DNA of 64,000 nt, taken from assembly GCA_020736575.1 (NCBI GenBank), contig JAGPYM010000011.1, positions 620,001-684,000 on the forward strand, written 5' to 3'. Positions 32,190 through 44,222 of the stretch are shown in pieces. Source of the DNA: Thelonectria olida. Taxonomy: Eukaryota; Ascomycota; Sordariomycetes; Hypocreales; Nectriaceae. Position numbers and translations under genes: made by a program. How positions within the stretch are numbered: the stretch's first letter is position 1; the number at the start of each line of letters is the position of its first letter. Below the pieces are notes generated by a model, which searched no databases, was not told where the DNA came from, and saw only the letters and a list, made by a program, of their open reading frames with translations.

Positions 32190-34602
32190 TCATCCCCCAA
32201 ACGCCTCGCTCACAACTTCGCCTTCGTCCGGCGTCACCTGAAGCTCTAGCAATTCATGCGCAGCTTCAACCGTGTCTTCTCCAATGCCAGACTCCATGAC
32301 CAGATCTTCCTCTACAAACACGAGTCTCCCTAGAGCGAGTAGATATCGCTGGCTTCCGCCGTGAGACATGGAGAGCTTCTGGTTGATGTTGGCCAGGTTG
32401 GCGGTGTGAGGCCCAGTCACGAGAGCATGGATGAGGAGAACGCAAGACGAAATTATGCGACAAAGCTCGCTAGAAGCGTCGGATGTCGGGGTAATTAACG
32501 AACCACCCTTCTTGGCCGGATCTGGGAGGATGTTGGACGGGATGGGTTGGTTATAGAGCTCATCAATCGATGTGCTAAGACAATTGACCAGACGTGGAAG
32601 AGTGGTATTGTGGGTTGCAAGGTTAATCGCACCAAAAGGGTATCGGGCAAATGCAACGAGGGTTCGAAGAACTGCAAGCTGCAAGGTGCGCTTTTCTGCT
32701 GGTGTTGTTGCCGAAGGGGAACATTCCGTCAGCTTCATCGCAACCTTGTCGATGAAGAGTTGCGCGACAAAAGGGGGATCCTTCTCGGTCGTGATGGGAC
32801 CGATCGAGTCTGGGAGTGATGATGTGGCCAGCAGGTCTAGCGTGCTAAGAATATCGGATAGCTCCTGTCTGGGGGTGAGGAGGATGGACGGCGTGTCGAG
32901 GGTGATGTGACTCCAGAAGTAGGCTGCCTTGTTTTCGATTCCAGACTCCGTCTCTGATATTGACGTCGCGCAAGTCAGCGAGGCCATGTACAAGAGAGAT
33001 AGAATGTCAGGTATGTTGATATGTTCAGCCAAAGCCTTGAATTGCTCAGTTTTGGCTTGTTCCGCGGGGGGAAGTCGATGTCTCATTTCGGCGAGATTAT
33101 ATACTGTAGCTTGTGCAACAGGGGCGAGATTTGTTACAATCAATGGTGCCACTTCGGTTGCTTGAAGCTGAAAGGTGAAGGCGACCAAAGCCACAAGGTA
33201 TTTGATGGGTTCCCAGTAATGCTCGTCTAAACTCCGCATCCAAAGATCTACCACGAGATGCGAAAAGTCCACCAGCAGTTGAATCGGGTAGCGAGAGTCT
33301 CCAATGACAGGGAGTCTTTTGAAGATGTACGCGGCAAGCGACGTATTCGGGTCCGACGGAAAGGAGAATCGGGACAAAACCTCGAAGGTTGGAGGATGTC
33401 CAGGAAACGGGGTGTGGTCTAGTACCAACTGCAAGAACTATCAAGCCGTTAGAACAGGTCCGAGTGGACGAAATGGTTATACACACCTCAAAAGGAAGAC
33501 CCGGCGTTGGCGCCACAACAATAGGAGAAGGCACGGAAACAGATTCAGCATCCTTGTCCATGGTATCAAAGTCGCCCATGTGCGTTTCCAATTCCATTAT
33601 CGGGCTGTCGACAACTGGTCTTTTTCGCTTGCCCTTGCTCGGCGTTCGCTCGCCCACATTTGTAGCAACTGAAGCAGCATTTCTACTACGTCCTTGGCCT
33701 TTGCTAGGACTCAAAACAATGTCCAATTCATCGAACCCATCGGCCACGCGCCATGATTTGGCCGACTTTTTGGGTGTTGTCGTTCCAATCTTTCCGCCTG
33801 CACTGGCATCTTTTCTCCGAGTGCGGTCATTAACCTCTCTCATATCTCTCTGGAGGAATTGAAGCTCAGTGTTGGCACTTTGTTCCGCAGCGATCGCAGC
33901 CTCGGCGATCCGCTCTTGCTTGCTTAACTGCTCAGCATTTATCTTCTTCAAACGAGCGACCTCGGTATCATGTAGTTGCTGGGTTTTGGTAGAGCTCGTT
34001 CGAAGGATTGCATTTTCACCGCGGGCAGTATTGAGATCATTTTCAAGTGCCCGCACTCTCTGCTGAAGAGCGAAGAGAACGTCGCCGGGTGGACCCTGAG
34101 CCTGAGAAGCGGTAAACTGGTTTTGGGGGATCGGTGGGCGAGCAAATTGGCTTGCTTGAGGCCGATGGAAATTTGAGGATTGGGTTTGGAATTGCTGAGA
34201 TGTGTACAAAGGTTGATTGGCTGCAGCGGGATTTCCGTGTTGAGGAAGCGGCTGCCCAACGGGACGCCTTTTTGAGGGGTCGATCGTGGGATTCCATCGT
34301 GGGTTCGGAGGAGGGGGAATAGATCGTCGAGATTCTTGGTATTGATTTTGGTGTTGTTGGGAGTGTTGCTGGAGAGTGTTGTCGACCACTGGCCTGCCTA
34401 TCGGCTCTCCAGCGTTGTTGGTCACCTCGGTGGTATCAAGGTCATCGTCTTCGATCCAGATGGCGTCTGGATAGTTCGATTCGGGCTGCTGTGTTGATTT
34501 CCGCGGGCCTTGAGTGAGCTGGATGGCATTCCTCTCCAGAGCCTGGAGGGCGTTGTCGGGAAGGTCGTCAAGGCCATCGTCGGAGAATTCATCTAGATCC
34601 AT
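32190..34602 (-). CDS. ATRIP/Rad26-type DNA damage checkpoint protein
   Basis: Partner of the ATR kinase (Mec1/Rad3 in yeasts), bringing it to RPA-coated single-stranded DNA. Two exons (34602-33487 and 33428-32190, intron 58 nt) give 784 aa. The acidic N-terminus MDLDEFSDDGLDDLPDNAL suits RPA contact. A low-complexity Gln/Pro-rich linker follows, then a coiled coil near residues 175-263 (LQQRVRALENDLNTARGENA onward). A basic serine region with KGKRKRP comes next, and then a long helical C-terminal domain of the Rad26/UvsD family (DHTPFPGHPPTFEVLSRFSF just after the intron). The start at 34602 is chosen because the acidic motif begins there; 21 further in-frame upstream codons are not typical of the family. 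Orthology is by layout, not by search. Confidence 0.8.
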
Positions 34603-36791
34603 GTTTTGTGTCCATGGATGGGGAATGGTGGATGACCTCCATCGAGCAAGGCTGCAACCAAACAATTGTCTCGAGTCGGCTCATGTCATGACAGCGACTC
34701 GCGAACACAAGGCAGGGGTCGAAGAACGCGTCGCGCGGTCACGTGCATCACTTCTGCCATCTTTTGCTAGTGCGTGCTATGGCTGGAGCCAAGTGGCTGT
34801 GCGGCATGGCAACAAACAAGTTGGTCACTCATTTTGGATCATTTCCAACTGGTGAGTTTTAGATGGCTATCTGGGGCTTCAGAGGTTCTTGGCCTCAATA
34901 AGAGCATATCCCTTCAAGGTGTCTCCTGTCTCAAGCGTTGTGTGAGAATTTTAGCAGCTCGCGAAACTTTCCCTTTGGAGTCGCCGTGACATCAGTTTGA
35001 GCACACCAAATCTACGAATTATCTGCATATCCAGATCGCAGCTAGGCTCATGGAATACGCCAATATCTTGCGTCAATGTATCAATGACCGTGCAGCCATG
35101 CTTCGGGGACATGGCTGGTTTGTCTCTCATGGAATACCTTGAGATCAGCCATTCTTCTACCACCAGAGTCCAGAACAAAGCGAGCTTCTTCGCAAAGAAC
35201 GGTCAGCATTAGTGCATATATGAAGCTGAGTGATTGGACATGGCGCAGCAGCTGTGAGTGGGGTCTGCCCATTTTCGCATTGCTCCAAGCATGTGAAAGG
35301 AACCAGTGCGTCATCGATGGAATTATCCAGGGCAAGCTTGATTTATCGAATGCGTTGGTGGGGATTTTCCATTCGATCTCGTAGCAGCTTTTGATAGAGT
35401 TTGAATGTCAGGGCGCTTCTATCACTCCTTCTTTTAATGCCCATTCCCACGATAGGTAATTACACATAAACGAGCACACGGGAGCATAAAACGGCGGCAT
35501 GATGGTTAGTGGGGATAGTTTTCACTCTGGGGCATCAAAAGTGCCGGGATCCGCGGATAGGTGAATTAGCCGTTTAGCTTGGGGTTTTATGCCCACCAGC
35601 CGGGTGACAGGACGAGATGGACACGCGACGTCACTGGAGCTGTGGGATGTTCCTGGGGATGGAATGAACGTGGTATGACGGAAGCAAATGATAATGTTTG
35701 CATAGGTATTGTAGGCTTATTACGGGCGTTCTCGACGAGACATCATACCAGAACCATCAGCCTGGTTATCACAGCCTGCCAATCACAATATTTCCGTCGT
35801 CAAACGTGCTCCCGTATCCATAATAAAGATCTCTCAACAGATCTCTCTCGCTTTCGGTCGGTCTGGTTCCACAGACAGCCAAGACAGCCCAACGGCGACG
35901 GGGTATCTGACTTGTCCGAGTCCCACACGTAATCAGCCCCTGCGTCGATGCTAGCAGTTAGCAGTGGTGAGCCTCCAGCGCGTGCAGATAGGCGGTATGT
36001 TGGAGAAAAAGAGAGCCGGAGGTGTTGGCTGTGCCGTGGGTTGGGTGAAAAGCAATAATGTGATCTGCCGGATATATTAAGCCTTGTCGTAGACTTTCTG
36101 GCAGTCAAATGAAACACGCATCCATATCCATCGATATCAGGGTCCATCTCACCAAGGCCCCTTCAATGATGCGCTGTAACCTTCCCCCGAAAAGTTCAAG
36201 CCACAGCCGGAGCTCCCGCTCACAATCCACTGGAGCAAAGTCCACCCGCTTCCAGGTTTCAGTGGGCGACGAAGGCACTTGGACCGTTTAGCCTGCTTCA
36301 GGCTCCTTCAGCCAACCGCAAGCGTCAGCACTGGTGTCAGCTTCCATCAGAAATCGTCGGACCGCCGCCCACTTTGGGAAATGGGCTGTGGAAATCCTTC
36401 GACTTTTCATCGTCACCAAAACACCACAAACAAGGTCGACTGCTCCTCTCTTTCGAGCCTCTCATTAATTCCCTTTGCCCTGTGCGCCCTCACGAGTAGC
36501 AACCGCTTCCATCGGCGCACCATCGCTCGCAGTCTCTGGCACTCGGGCTTTTCGCAGCTTCCACCCCAGCACAAACCTCCTCCCATCGTCCCTCCTCCCC
36601 TAAATATCTTCCGACGCTGCCGCGATCGCGCGACCAGCACTGACGACACCTACAATTCGTGTCGCGCCCTCTTACGACTTCGATTCCGAGCTTACCGCAC
36701 GATTTCACCCCCAACGAGTCGCTAAAACCACACAAAGGCGACTCCAAAACCACACAATCCGACCGCTCCTCAGCTTTACCACAGCTTCAGC
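34603..36791. other. Divergent intergenic region of 2.2 kb
   Basis: It holds the promoters of the checkpoint gene (left) and CDP-diacylglycerol synthase (right). The right end (36410-36790) is rich in C and T, as expected for a housekeeping leader. Frames at 35579-36147 lack recognisable motifs. Confidence 0.45.
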
Positions 36792-38426
36792 ATGGCCCGG
36801 TCAAAGAGAGGGGTTAGGTTCCCCAACCGCCAAAATGGCTCCGATGGACGACGGTCTAGCTTCAGCGACGTCAGCGAGGATGGCCAGTCTCCTACCAAGT
36901 CCAAATCTCAATCTCTCTCGTCTGTTGCAGAGGTACGTCCGCAACAGCTGGTGGTTTAGGATGACGTTGTCAACTCTGAGCTCCAACATTGCTGTGCTCC
37001 TCTCGACGAGAAAACACTGCTAACCATGCATCGCCTGCAGAAGCCCTCAACCGCCGACGAGAAGAAGGCCGAGTATGAAAAGAAAAAGGCCAACTTTGTC
37101 ACACGCACATTTTGGACCTTCGTCATGTTCGCCCTCTTCTTCACTGCCCTCTTCATGGGCCACATCTACATCATCTGCATCATTACCGCCGTCCAGATCA
37201 TTTCTTTCAAGGAAGTCATCGCCATTGCAAACGTCCCTAGCCGTGCTCGTTCCTTGCGATCGACCAAGAGTCTCAACTGGTACTGGCTCGCGACTACCAT
37301 GTACTTTCTCTATGGAGAGAGTGTAATCTACTACTTTAAGCACATTGTTCTCGTTGACAAGGTCCTTTTGCCTCTTGCGACTCATCACCGATTCATCAGC
37401 TTCATTCTTTATGTTTTCGGTGCGTTCTGCTCCATCCCAAATTCTCCATCACTTGCTAACCAATGTCAGGCTTCGTCTTTTTTGTTACTTCGCTGCAAGC
37501 CGGCAACTACAAGTTCCAGTTCACCAACTTTGCCTGGACCCACATGGCCCTCTACCTTATTGTAGTGCAGGCTCATTTCATCATGAACAACGTTTTTGAG
37601 GGCATGATTTGGTTTTTCCTGCCTGCCGCTCTGGTCATCACCAACGATATTTTTGCCTACATTTGCGGCATTGCTTTTGGTCGCACCCAGCTGATCAAGC
37701 TTTCCCCAAAGAAGACGGTCGAGGGTTTCGTTGGAGCTTGGGTCATGACGGTTATTTTTGGCATGCTTCTTACCCACATCATGATGCGATCCAAGTACTT
37801 CATCTGCCCTGTCAATGTAAGTCATGCGTTACCTGAGGAGCTTCAAAGACGGCTACTAACTGCAACTAGGACCTTGGTGCCAACATCTTCACTGGGCTTC
37901 AGTGTGATCCTAACCCAGTCTTCCTCCTCAAGACTTGGGAGCTCCCCGAGTTCTTCTTCCTCCCTCAGAAGACCAACTTCTCCGTCACCTTTGCTCCTAT
38001 TCAAATCCATGCTTTCAATTTCGCCACCTTTGCCTCCCTCATTGCCCCCTTTGGTGGCTTCTTTGCCTCCGGCCTGAAGCGCACCTTTAAGATCAAGGAC
38101 TTTGGTGACTCCATCCCCGGCCACGGCGGTATTACCGATCGCATGGATTGCCAGTTCATCATGGGTTTCTTCGCCTACATGTACTACCACAGCTTCATCG
38201 CCATTCACAAGGTCAACGTCGGCACCGTTCTCGAGACGGCCATTACAAGCCTGTCCCCCGAGGAGCAGGTTGAGCTTGTGAAGAGCATGGGCCACTATCT
38301 TACCAACCAAGGCATCATGCCCGCAGATGTAAGTTACTGAATCCTCGCTTCAACTGACAATGGAACTAACTAATGAATTTCTAGTTCGCCGACTGTGTCG
38401 ACAAGTTTTTGCCTGTGAGGCGGTAA
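36792..38426 (+). CDS. CDS1: Phosphatidate cytidylyltransferase (CDP-diacylglycerol synthase)
   Basis: Makes CDP-diacylglycerol from CTP and phosphatidic acid in the endoplasmic reticulum, feeding phosphatidylinositol, phosphatidylserine and cardiolipin synthesis. Five exons (36792-36932, 37041-37419, 37470-37816, 37870-38328, 38385-38426) give 455 aa, close to the yeast enzyme. The short basic, Ser-rich N-terminus is cytosolic. Several membrane segments follow, beginning TFVMFALFFTALFMGHIYII. The family signature lies at residues 356-382: S, KR, KIKDFGD, PGHGG, DRMD, with the metal-binding Asp residues present. The last exon encodes only 13 residues. Essential single-copy gene in most fungi. 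Nothing odd seen. Confidence 0.95.
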
Positions 38427-39076
38427 ATCATTCACAGCCAAAATCACGCCGCGTTTCACGTATTGTTCATATTTGATTGGGCAATCACTCTTCTCCGGGG
38501 CTGGCTGGGTTGGCTCACATCATATCGTCGGCGTTTTCATTGTTTCTTCTGGTTATCTTGGGCCAAGGCTCGCCGCTTTCGATCATGTCTGAGATGGTGC
38601 CGTGTATTCAACATGTGTGGTAGGAATTGTAGATGTGGGGGAAGCTAATGACAGAGATCTAACGTCGCAGCGATTGTTAATGGAGCAGGACTGGGTATAT
38701 TTATATGGGCAGCGGATGGCAATTCGAGCCCGGTTGAGGACACGTCTCCATGGCCCCAAGGAGAAAAGAAAGCGCGTTAACGTACAATAAAAGAAGCGAA
38801 AGGTCTTGAGCCGAACCCTTGTATTCTTCTGGTTGTGACTATTCCTTATCTCCTCATTTTCCAGTCAACTGTCAATGAAGACAGCCTTTCTAGAGCGTTT
38901 TCCCCGCCGTACATGTATCCTGTCCATCAAATCCGACTCCATACAGCCAAATTTCCCATTCCTTACGCCGTCGCTTTACCATCCAACTTTTCCACTTTTA
39001 CTCTCTAGGGCTTCCATCAGCACAAACAATGTTCTGATTCGTGCAAAGGATCAATCAAAGTGAAGACAATTGTGCT
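38427..39076. other. Convergent spacer with CDS1 3' untranslated region
   Basis: It contains the 3' end of the CDP-diacylglycerol synthase transcript (AATAAA at 38786-38791) and the 3' flank of the convergent amidase gene. No gene seen. Confidence 0.5.
38786..38791 (+). terminator. Candidate polyadenylation signal of CDS1
   Basis: AATAAA, 360 bases after the stop codon. Confidence 0.4.
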
Positions 39077-40417
39077 CTAGAAGCGGATCTGTTGCTTCCA
39101 GCCTCCCTCCGTCTCGAATATCTCGCCAACCGCCTTGCCAACCTTGAGCAGGTGACGGTCGCGGTAGCGCGGAGCCACGAGGGACAACCCAATCGGCATC
39201 CCGTCGGCTCCCTTAAAGCCAGGCACATTCAGGACTGGGCTGTGTAGAGCAGACCACATGCTGCAGAAGACGTGGCTCCCCGTGCTCCTGAGGCCCACGG
39301 GCGCCTCGTCGGGGACGCTCGGCGTGATGATGGCGGCGTATCGCTTGGCGATGGCGTCCATTCGGGGGCGGAGGGCGGAAATCCCGTCAAACGCCTCGAG
39401 CTGCTTCTTGCGGCTGATGTTGTCGATGTTTTCGACGTGGTCCACGAGGAGTGGGTGGAGAGCCGTCTTGTCGACGCGGTACTCAGGGAGGAAGTTAGTA
39501 CGTCCTTCAGCGTGGAGGACAATGTGATGCCACTCCTCGAGCTTGGCAAAGTCAGCGCCGAGATCGATGTCTTCGACAATGGCTCCGTGGGCTTGGAGGA
39601 GGGCGGCTGCACGGGACATGGCGTCTTGGGTTCCCTTACCGGCGTGATGCCACACGTTGGTCTTGCAGATGGCGAAGCGAGCTCCCTCGATGCCATCAAA
39701 GGGGGTGGCATCTTCCTCGTCGTCTTCGAAGCCAAACACTTCAGTGAGGAGTACGAGGTCATCGACGCAGCGGGCGTAGAGGCCGAGGGTGTCAAGAACC
39801 AGGGCGTAGATCTTCTGGCCCTCGCGAGAAATGGCGTTCCAGGTTGGCTTGAACCCGTAGATGCCGTTGAACGAAGCAGGACGAATCGTCGAGCCGCCGG
39901 TCTGAGTGCCCAGCGCAATGGGGACTTGAAAATCACCGACAGCAGCGCCCGAGCCCGCAGACGAACCGCCGGGAGTCCGGGTCTGGTCGTGAGGGTTACG
40001 GGTCTTGGGGCCGATGTGGATGGCGGCGAATTCAGTGGTCGTTGTCTTTCCAAAGATGAGAGCTCCGGCCTGTCGGAGGATGCGAACAGACCCGGCGTCG
40101 GCTGCGGGGAAACTGCCCTCGTACAGGGGCGAGTTGTGCTGGGTCGGCATGTCCTTTGTGTCGATGACGTCCTTGACGGCAATGGGGAGGCCGTGGAGGG
40201 GGCCTCGCCGGTCGTGAGGAAGGTCGTCGAGCGTGTGGGCTTGTTCTACGATCTTCTTAACATCGAGATGGACCCAGGCGCGGACGGCATCGTCACGACG
40301 GCGAATACGGTCGAGGAGGGATTGGGCGTATGCTGTGACGGAGAGGTCGTCGGATTGGATCCGGGCGAGAGCTTGCGAGGCCGTACAGCGCCACAGCTCC
40401 ATAACTTCGGCGGGCAT
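39077..40417 (-). CDS. Amidase (amidase signature family)
   Basis: A single exon of 446 aa. The Ser-cisSer-Lys triad can be placed. Lys is at 82 in PIAVKDVID, the cis-Ser at 152-153 in the Gly/Ser-rich TPGGSSAGSGAAVG, and the nucleophile Ser176 in TQTGGSTIRP. It should hydrolyse an amide, releasing ammonia or an amine, in the cytosol, as no signal peptide is seen. The family also includes the GatA subunit of amidotransferases, but the length and lack of partner genes favour a free-standing fungal amidase. An ATG five codons downstream (40402) is also possible. Substrate unknown. Confidence 0.9.
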   Translation of the reverse strand: MPAEVMELWRCTASQALARIQSDDLSVTAYAQSLLDRIRRRDDAVRAWVHLDVKKIVEQAHTLDDLPHDRRGPLHGLPIAVKDVIDTKDMPTQHNSPLYEGSFPAADAGSVRILRQAGALIFGKTTTTEFAAIHIGPKTRNPHDQTRTPGGSSAGSGAAVGDFQVPIALGTQTGGSTIRPASFNGIYGFKPTWNAISREGQKIYALVLDTLGLYARCVDDLVLLTEVFGFEDDEEDATPFDGIEGARFAICKTNVWHHAGKGTQDAMSRAAALLQAHGAIVEDIDLGADFAKLEEWHHIVLHAEGRTNFLPEYRVDKTALHPLLVDHVENIDNISRKKQLEAFDGISALRPRMDAIAKRYAAIITPSVPDEAPVGLRSTGSHVFCSMWSALHSPVLNVPGFKGADGMPIGLSLVAPRYRDRHLLKVGKAVGEIFETEGGWKQQIRF

Positions 40418-41860
40418 TGGGAATGCGTCTCTATGTCTACCCTTCTTTTGGTTGAATGAAGGTGAATGGGTTGGTGCGAAATGTGACTCTTCTAAGTGCC
40501 CATAAGTCTAGTGGGAGGAGGGTTAATGAGGGAACTAAGATGGAACTGGGCGATATCCGGACAATTTATACTGGAAACCCCAAATGAACGCAGCTGAATG
40601 TTCTATCTCGTGGCACAGTAGCTATTGGGCAGGGGGGCTCTCGCGTATCTCATTGACTCTGGTTCAGATGTCACAGTGGCGAGGGTGGCCAAAAGGCGGT
40701 GATATGCCCAGAGAACTCGGCGCCGGGCAGCCAGTCATTGGAGCAATGACAAAGAACCTCTGTTGATAGGACAGTTTTAATCATTCCTATACATGTGATA
40801 TATCAAAATAGTCAAACTAACCGAGGCTTCAAGCAGATGAGCACAGCGATATGTCCGGCGTGGTGTGATGGGTATGTCGCAGCCCGTCTCCAGATGAAGG
40901 AGGGCTTTTTTCTTTTTTCTTTTCTTTCCAGCGGTACTACAGAAAGGTAGCGAAACTAATGCATGCATGCGGCCGAAATAAGAGAATATTCGGGGGGGGG
41001 GGGGGGGGGGGGGTTCTATCGTTGGGCAAGACTGGGACTGGGTGTGAATGGACATGGCGACGGCGGCGGGTCAAGACATGGTTGAGTCGCACGGGGCGAT
41101 TGAAGACATCTTGTTTGAAAGGCAAGAACTTTTGTAGGAGCAGGATTATAGGATCGGAATAGACAAGGGGGGCGAGTAGGACGAGGCGATTCGGCGAAGC
41201 ATCTCGGAAGAGGGCGTAGGCTAGGCTGCATGTGCATCTTTAGCAACTAAGAGTGACGGGTTGTGAATAGTCGAAGAAGTATAGAGATATATCACTACCT
41301 CAACCCTCTTCCAATAGAGTAAATAAGTACACGAAAGAGTCCGACTGCCTGGTAGACGTACCGAAGCAACTGTTAACGTAGAATATAAAATACCGTGAAG
41401 TTAGCCGTGCCGAACCTTGGAGATTTTCAGCTCTCTCACCAAGCATAGATCGAGTCAAACCACATGCTAGGTATTTGCCTCTAGAATCTCAACAAGGGCT
41501 GTATTTGGAAAGAGAGGTTTGTGCTAAACCAAGCGGTTCCCGTATCGAATGGTGCGACTGTACGGGACGGTCGTTTCTGGAATCACCGACTTCCCAGACA
41601 TTCACATATATTGCGCCATCCTATTTCTAGAGGCAGTCTCCTGTATACCCCTAATTAAGCATCAACTGATTAAACTCTAAATAATCCCTAACCCTTGCCC
41701 TGATAGCCTTTGAGAGAAACTGTTCCTGAAAGGGTTTGCAGCCGTGCACAATTCACTACTTGACTGTGTTGTCCATTTCAAAGAAATCGAATCAAGGACT
41801 GGCATAGGTTTGCGTCCAAGTCTTAGCATACTCAGATATTCGTGGACAAGGAATGTCTAG
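40418..41860. other. Intergenic region, including a poly-G run
   Basis: The left end is the amidase promoter. The middle has a 22-base G run. No supported gene. The right end (41260-41860) is AT-rich and includes the 3' flank of the coiled-coil gene. Confidence 0.45.
40992..41013 (+). repeat. Poly-G homopolymer, 22 bases
   Basis: An uninterrupted run of 22 G between CGAATATTC-like and TTCTATC sequence. It is the longest homopolymer noticed in the window. Confidence 0.9.
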
Positions 41861-42655
41861 TTACATAGTGACTTCTCGAATTCGTCGTTGAAGCTGGGTA
41901 AGGTTTCCATCGATGGACAAGTCCAAATCTTGTAAAATAAAGACACAGCCTGCCTCTAATGGAGGACCAATTGCATTAGCGCAAGGTACTGAATAGAATA
42001 AAAAAACGGACCCGAGTACTTACTAGTTAAGTCATTTAGGTCCCCCAGGAACTTTGGGAAGCCTGGAATGACTCCTCCGCTTCTGGCCGAGTAGAGCGGC
42101 CGCAATACGGCATGCTTATCCTCGAGAACAGCTGTAGCATTAAGCTTCTGTATCTCGAGGTTTCGCCGGCTATAGAATTGTTAGCCAATGTAGAGTTGAA
42201 AGAGCAAAGGGGTCATCAAACCTCGCTTCTAGAGCCACGATCTGACCGTTCATTCGTACGCAACAAAACAGAAGGCGTCTCATTTTGGAGTAGACGTTGT
42301 TGAAACTCGTCTCGGCAGCCTCGAGTCGCTGTTCCATCTCCTTGAGCCGCTCGTTCATCTCCCCCAAGGACCTGGCCGCCATCTCTTCATCCACCACCTG
42401 GACGGAGGTTCCGGCTGGGACCCGCACAGTGACGACCGGCTTTGGTGAACGGAAAGGCTCCCTGCCACGGCCTGACGGCGCAGGGCTGGGAGGCTTGTCG
42501 ACGGGGGTTGGGAAGCTGTAGACTTGTCGAAACGGGACAGGCAGGCTCGGCAACTTGTGCCAGGGAGCTGGAAAGCGCTCGGTCAAGGGGGACACGCCGA
42601 GCTGTTCATCCATTGCCTCGGAGATCTTCTCCTCAGGGGTGTTGGAGTGTGACAT
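41861..42655 (-). CDS. Hypothetical protein with coiled coil and IPGFP C-terminal domain
   Basis: Function unknown. Three exons on the minus strand (42655-42222, 42169-42024, 41988-41861) join in phase and give 235 aa. The N-terminal third is Pro-rich (LPSLPVPFRQVYSFPTPVDK). A coiled coil follows at about 90-130 (SLGEMNERLKEMEQRLEAAE). The last 90 residues hold a compact motif series: VLRPLYSA, GGVIPGFPKFLGDLNDL, LQDLDLSIDG, LQRRIREVTM. I have an impression that similar short proteins, with the same PGFP-x-L-x-x-L and LGL/DL-x-x-G endings, occur in several Sordariomycetes. A link to DNA or protein scaffolding is speculation. The start at 42655 is the first ATG in frame after the CT-rich leader. 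Confidence 0.65.
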
Positions 42656-44222
42656 TGTGAAGAGGCTCGACAACGCAGGGCAGGGAGCTTTGATGAGTGG
42701 AAACGAGGTGAGGAGTCTGAGCTTTGAGCGTAGGACTGGATGGAAGAGAAAAACATCAAAGGGGAAGAAGAGAAGGGGGTGGGAGTATTTAAGATATTGG
42801 ACACTTGCTGTGAATCGCCGGATTCCGGTTTGCAAAAGGTTTGAAGGCTGTGAATTTCTCAGTTCTGAGTCGCAGAAGGTCTACAGTCGGGCAGTCACGA
42901 GAGAGCCGGGGAGATGTTGCCATTATCTAAGATACACACTGAAAGTATATATGTAAAACTTCCAATACTTAAAACCTTCCAGAAAGCTACACATGCCGAA
43001 CACTTCTGCGAACATTGATAGCTCGGTACCTACCTAGCAGTGGGTGATCAAAAGGTATTAGGTAGGGGGGAAGTGGAAGATGACGGAACATCTTTGGGTG
43101 AAGGGATATATGGATAGAAGTGTCGGCCTTTTACAGGCTACGAAAGTCACGGGGTGGTTTGCCATCTTGCTTATTAAGGGCAAAGTGCCAGCTCAGGTTG
43201 GAAGGTGAAGAGCGCGTGTAGTTGGTTGGCACATACGTCCTGGTTGCCTCGCGCGAAAGGGGACCGAGTATAGACGCAATACAAGCTGAAAGGCAGTACG
43301 AATAGGCCCGAGGCATGGATATAGGTGTGATATATCCTCGCTCAAGTCAGCCGATGATTGACAACCTGAGTACAGAGCCTCATACTGGCCATTTTATTTG
43401 TGCATGACGTTGCAGAGACGGGGCAACACAATGTTTCCTTTTTTGCCACCTCTTCCTCTGTACAAGTCGATGTGTTGCCACAGGCAGGAGTCTGCATGTG
43501 AAGTCAAGGAAGGATCAAAAGAAGTCGGTGTGGCTGTTCGTCGACCACGTTGGGGGCTTCAAAAACTCTTCAGCATCCATGCAAGGAGAGGCCATGTCTC
43601 TCAGTCACGCCGCGCTCTTTCACTTGCAGCCGTCATAGAGATACTTCCACACGCCTCAAACTCCTGCGTTGTCGACAGAGTGATCCACTATGTCTCAGTT
43701 CCGCTTGGCCCAGGGCTATGGTATTGGGACGCGGGTCTCGTCGGCGCGGCACCATCTTGAATGTGTCACACAAGCCTTGAAGGAGGTGGAATATCGTATT
43801 CAAAGCAACGACTAAATGATACAAGAATATTTAGACCGTGTTATTGCTCTTCTCGATTCTTTTATCGTGTGGTTGCGTGTCGTTACCCGTCCTGTTGAGA
43901 GCGAGACGACAGATAGCCTTCTGCTTCTTGGAAGCGAGGGAGTATAGGCCACACATTAGATTTCCATACGGCAAGATCTCAATTCCTCAATCACTTCGGC
44001 AAGCTTTAGCTACCAAACTATTCATGTCGAGCGGCTTTTGCATCATCGTTCCCTCATCTGTCGATTAAGGCTCGCTTGGTCGGGTAAATAGTCGCGCCCT
44101 TTCTGCCTGCGTTTTCGCGCGGGGTCGTCGTAAAGAAGAGGTATAAATACGAAGTCTTTCTTTACTTACGACAATAAATCTACCAAGAAATACACAACAA
44201 AAGAGATAAAAGTTCAGCGGCC
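42656..44222. other. Intergenic region of 1.6 kb
   Basis: It holds the promoter of the coiled-coil gene (left; a TTAAATA-like box near 42790 on the minus strand) and that of the hydrolase locus (right). Frames near 43400-43780 show no motif. Confidence 0.45.
44142..44149 (+). promoter_or_regulatory. TATA box of the hydrolase locus
   Basis: TATAAATA, 74 bp before the ATG at 44223. The intact promoter suggests that the locus is still transcribed. Confidence 0.6.

Noticed and set aside
39272..40459. Long plus-strand open frame (395 codons) over the amidase
   Set aside because: The minus strand carries a full amidase with its triad. The antisense frame is a codon-bias shadow.
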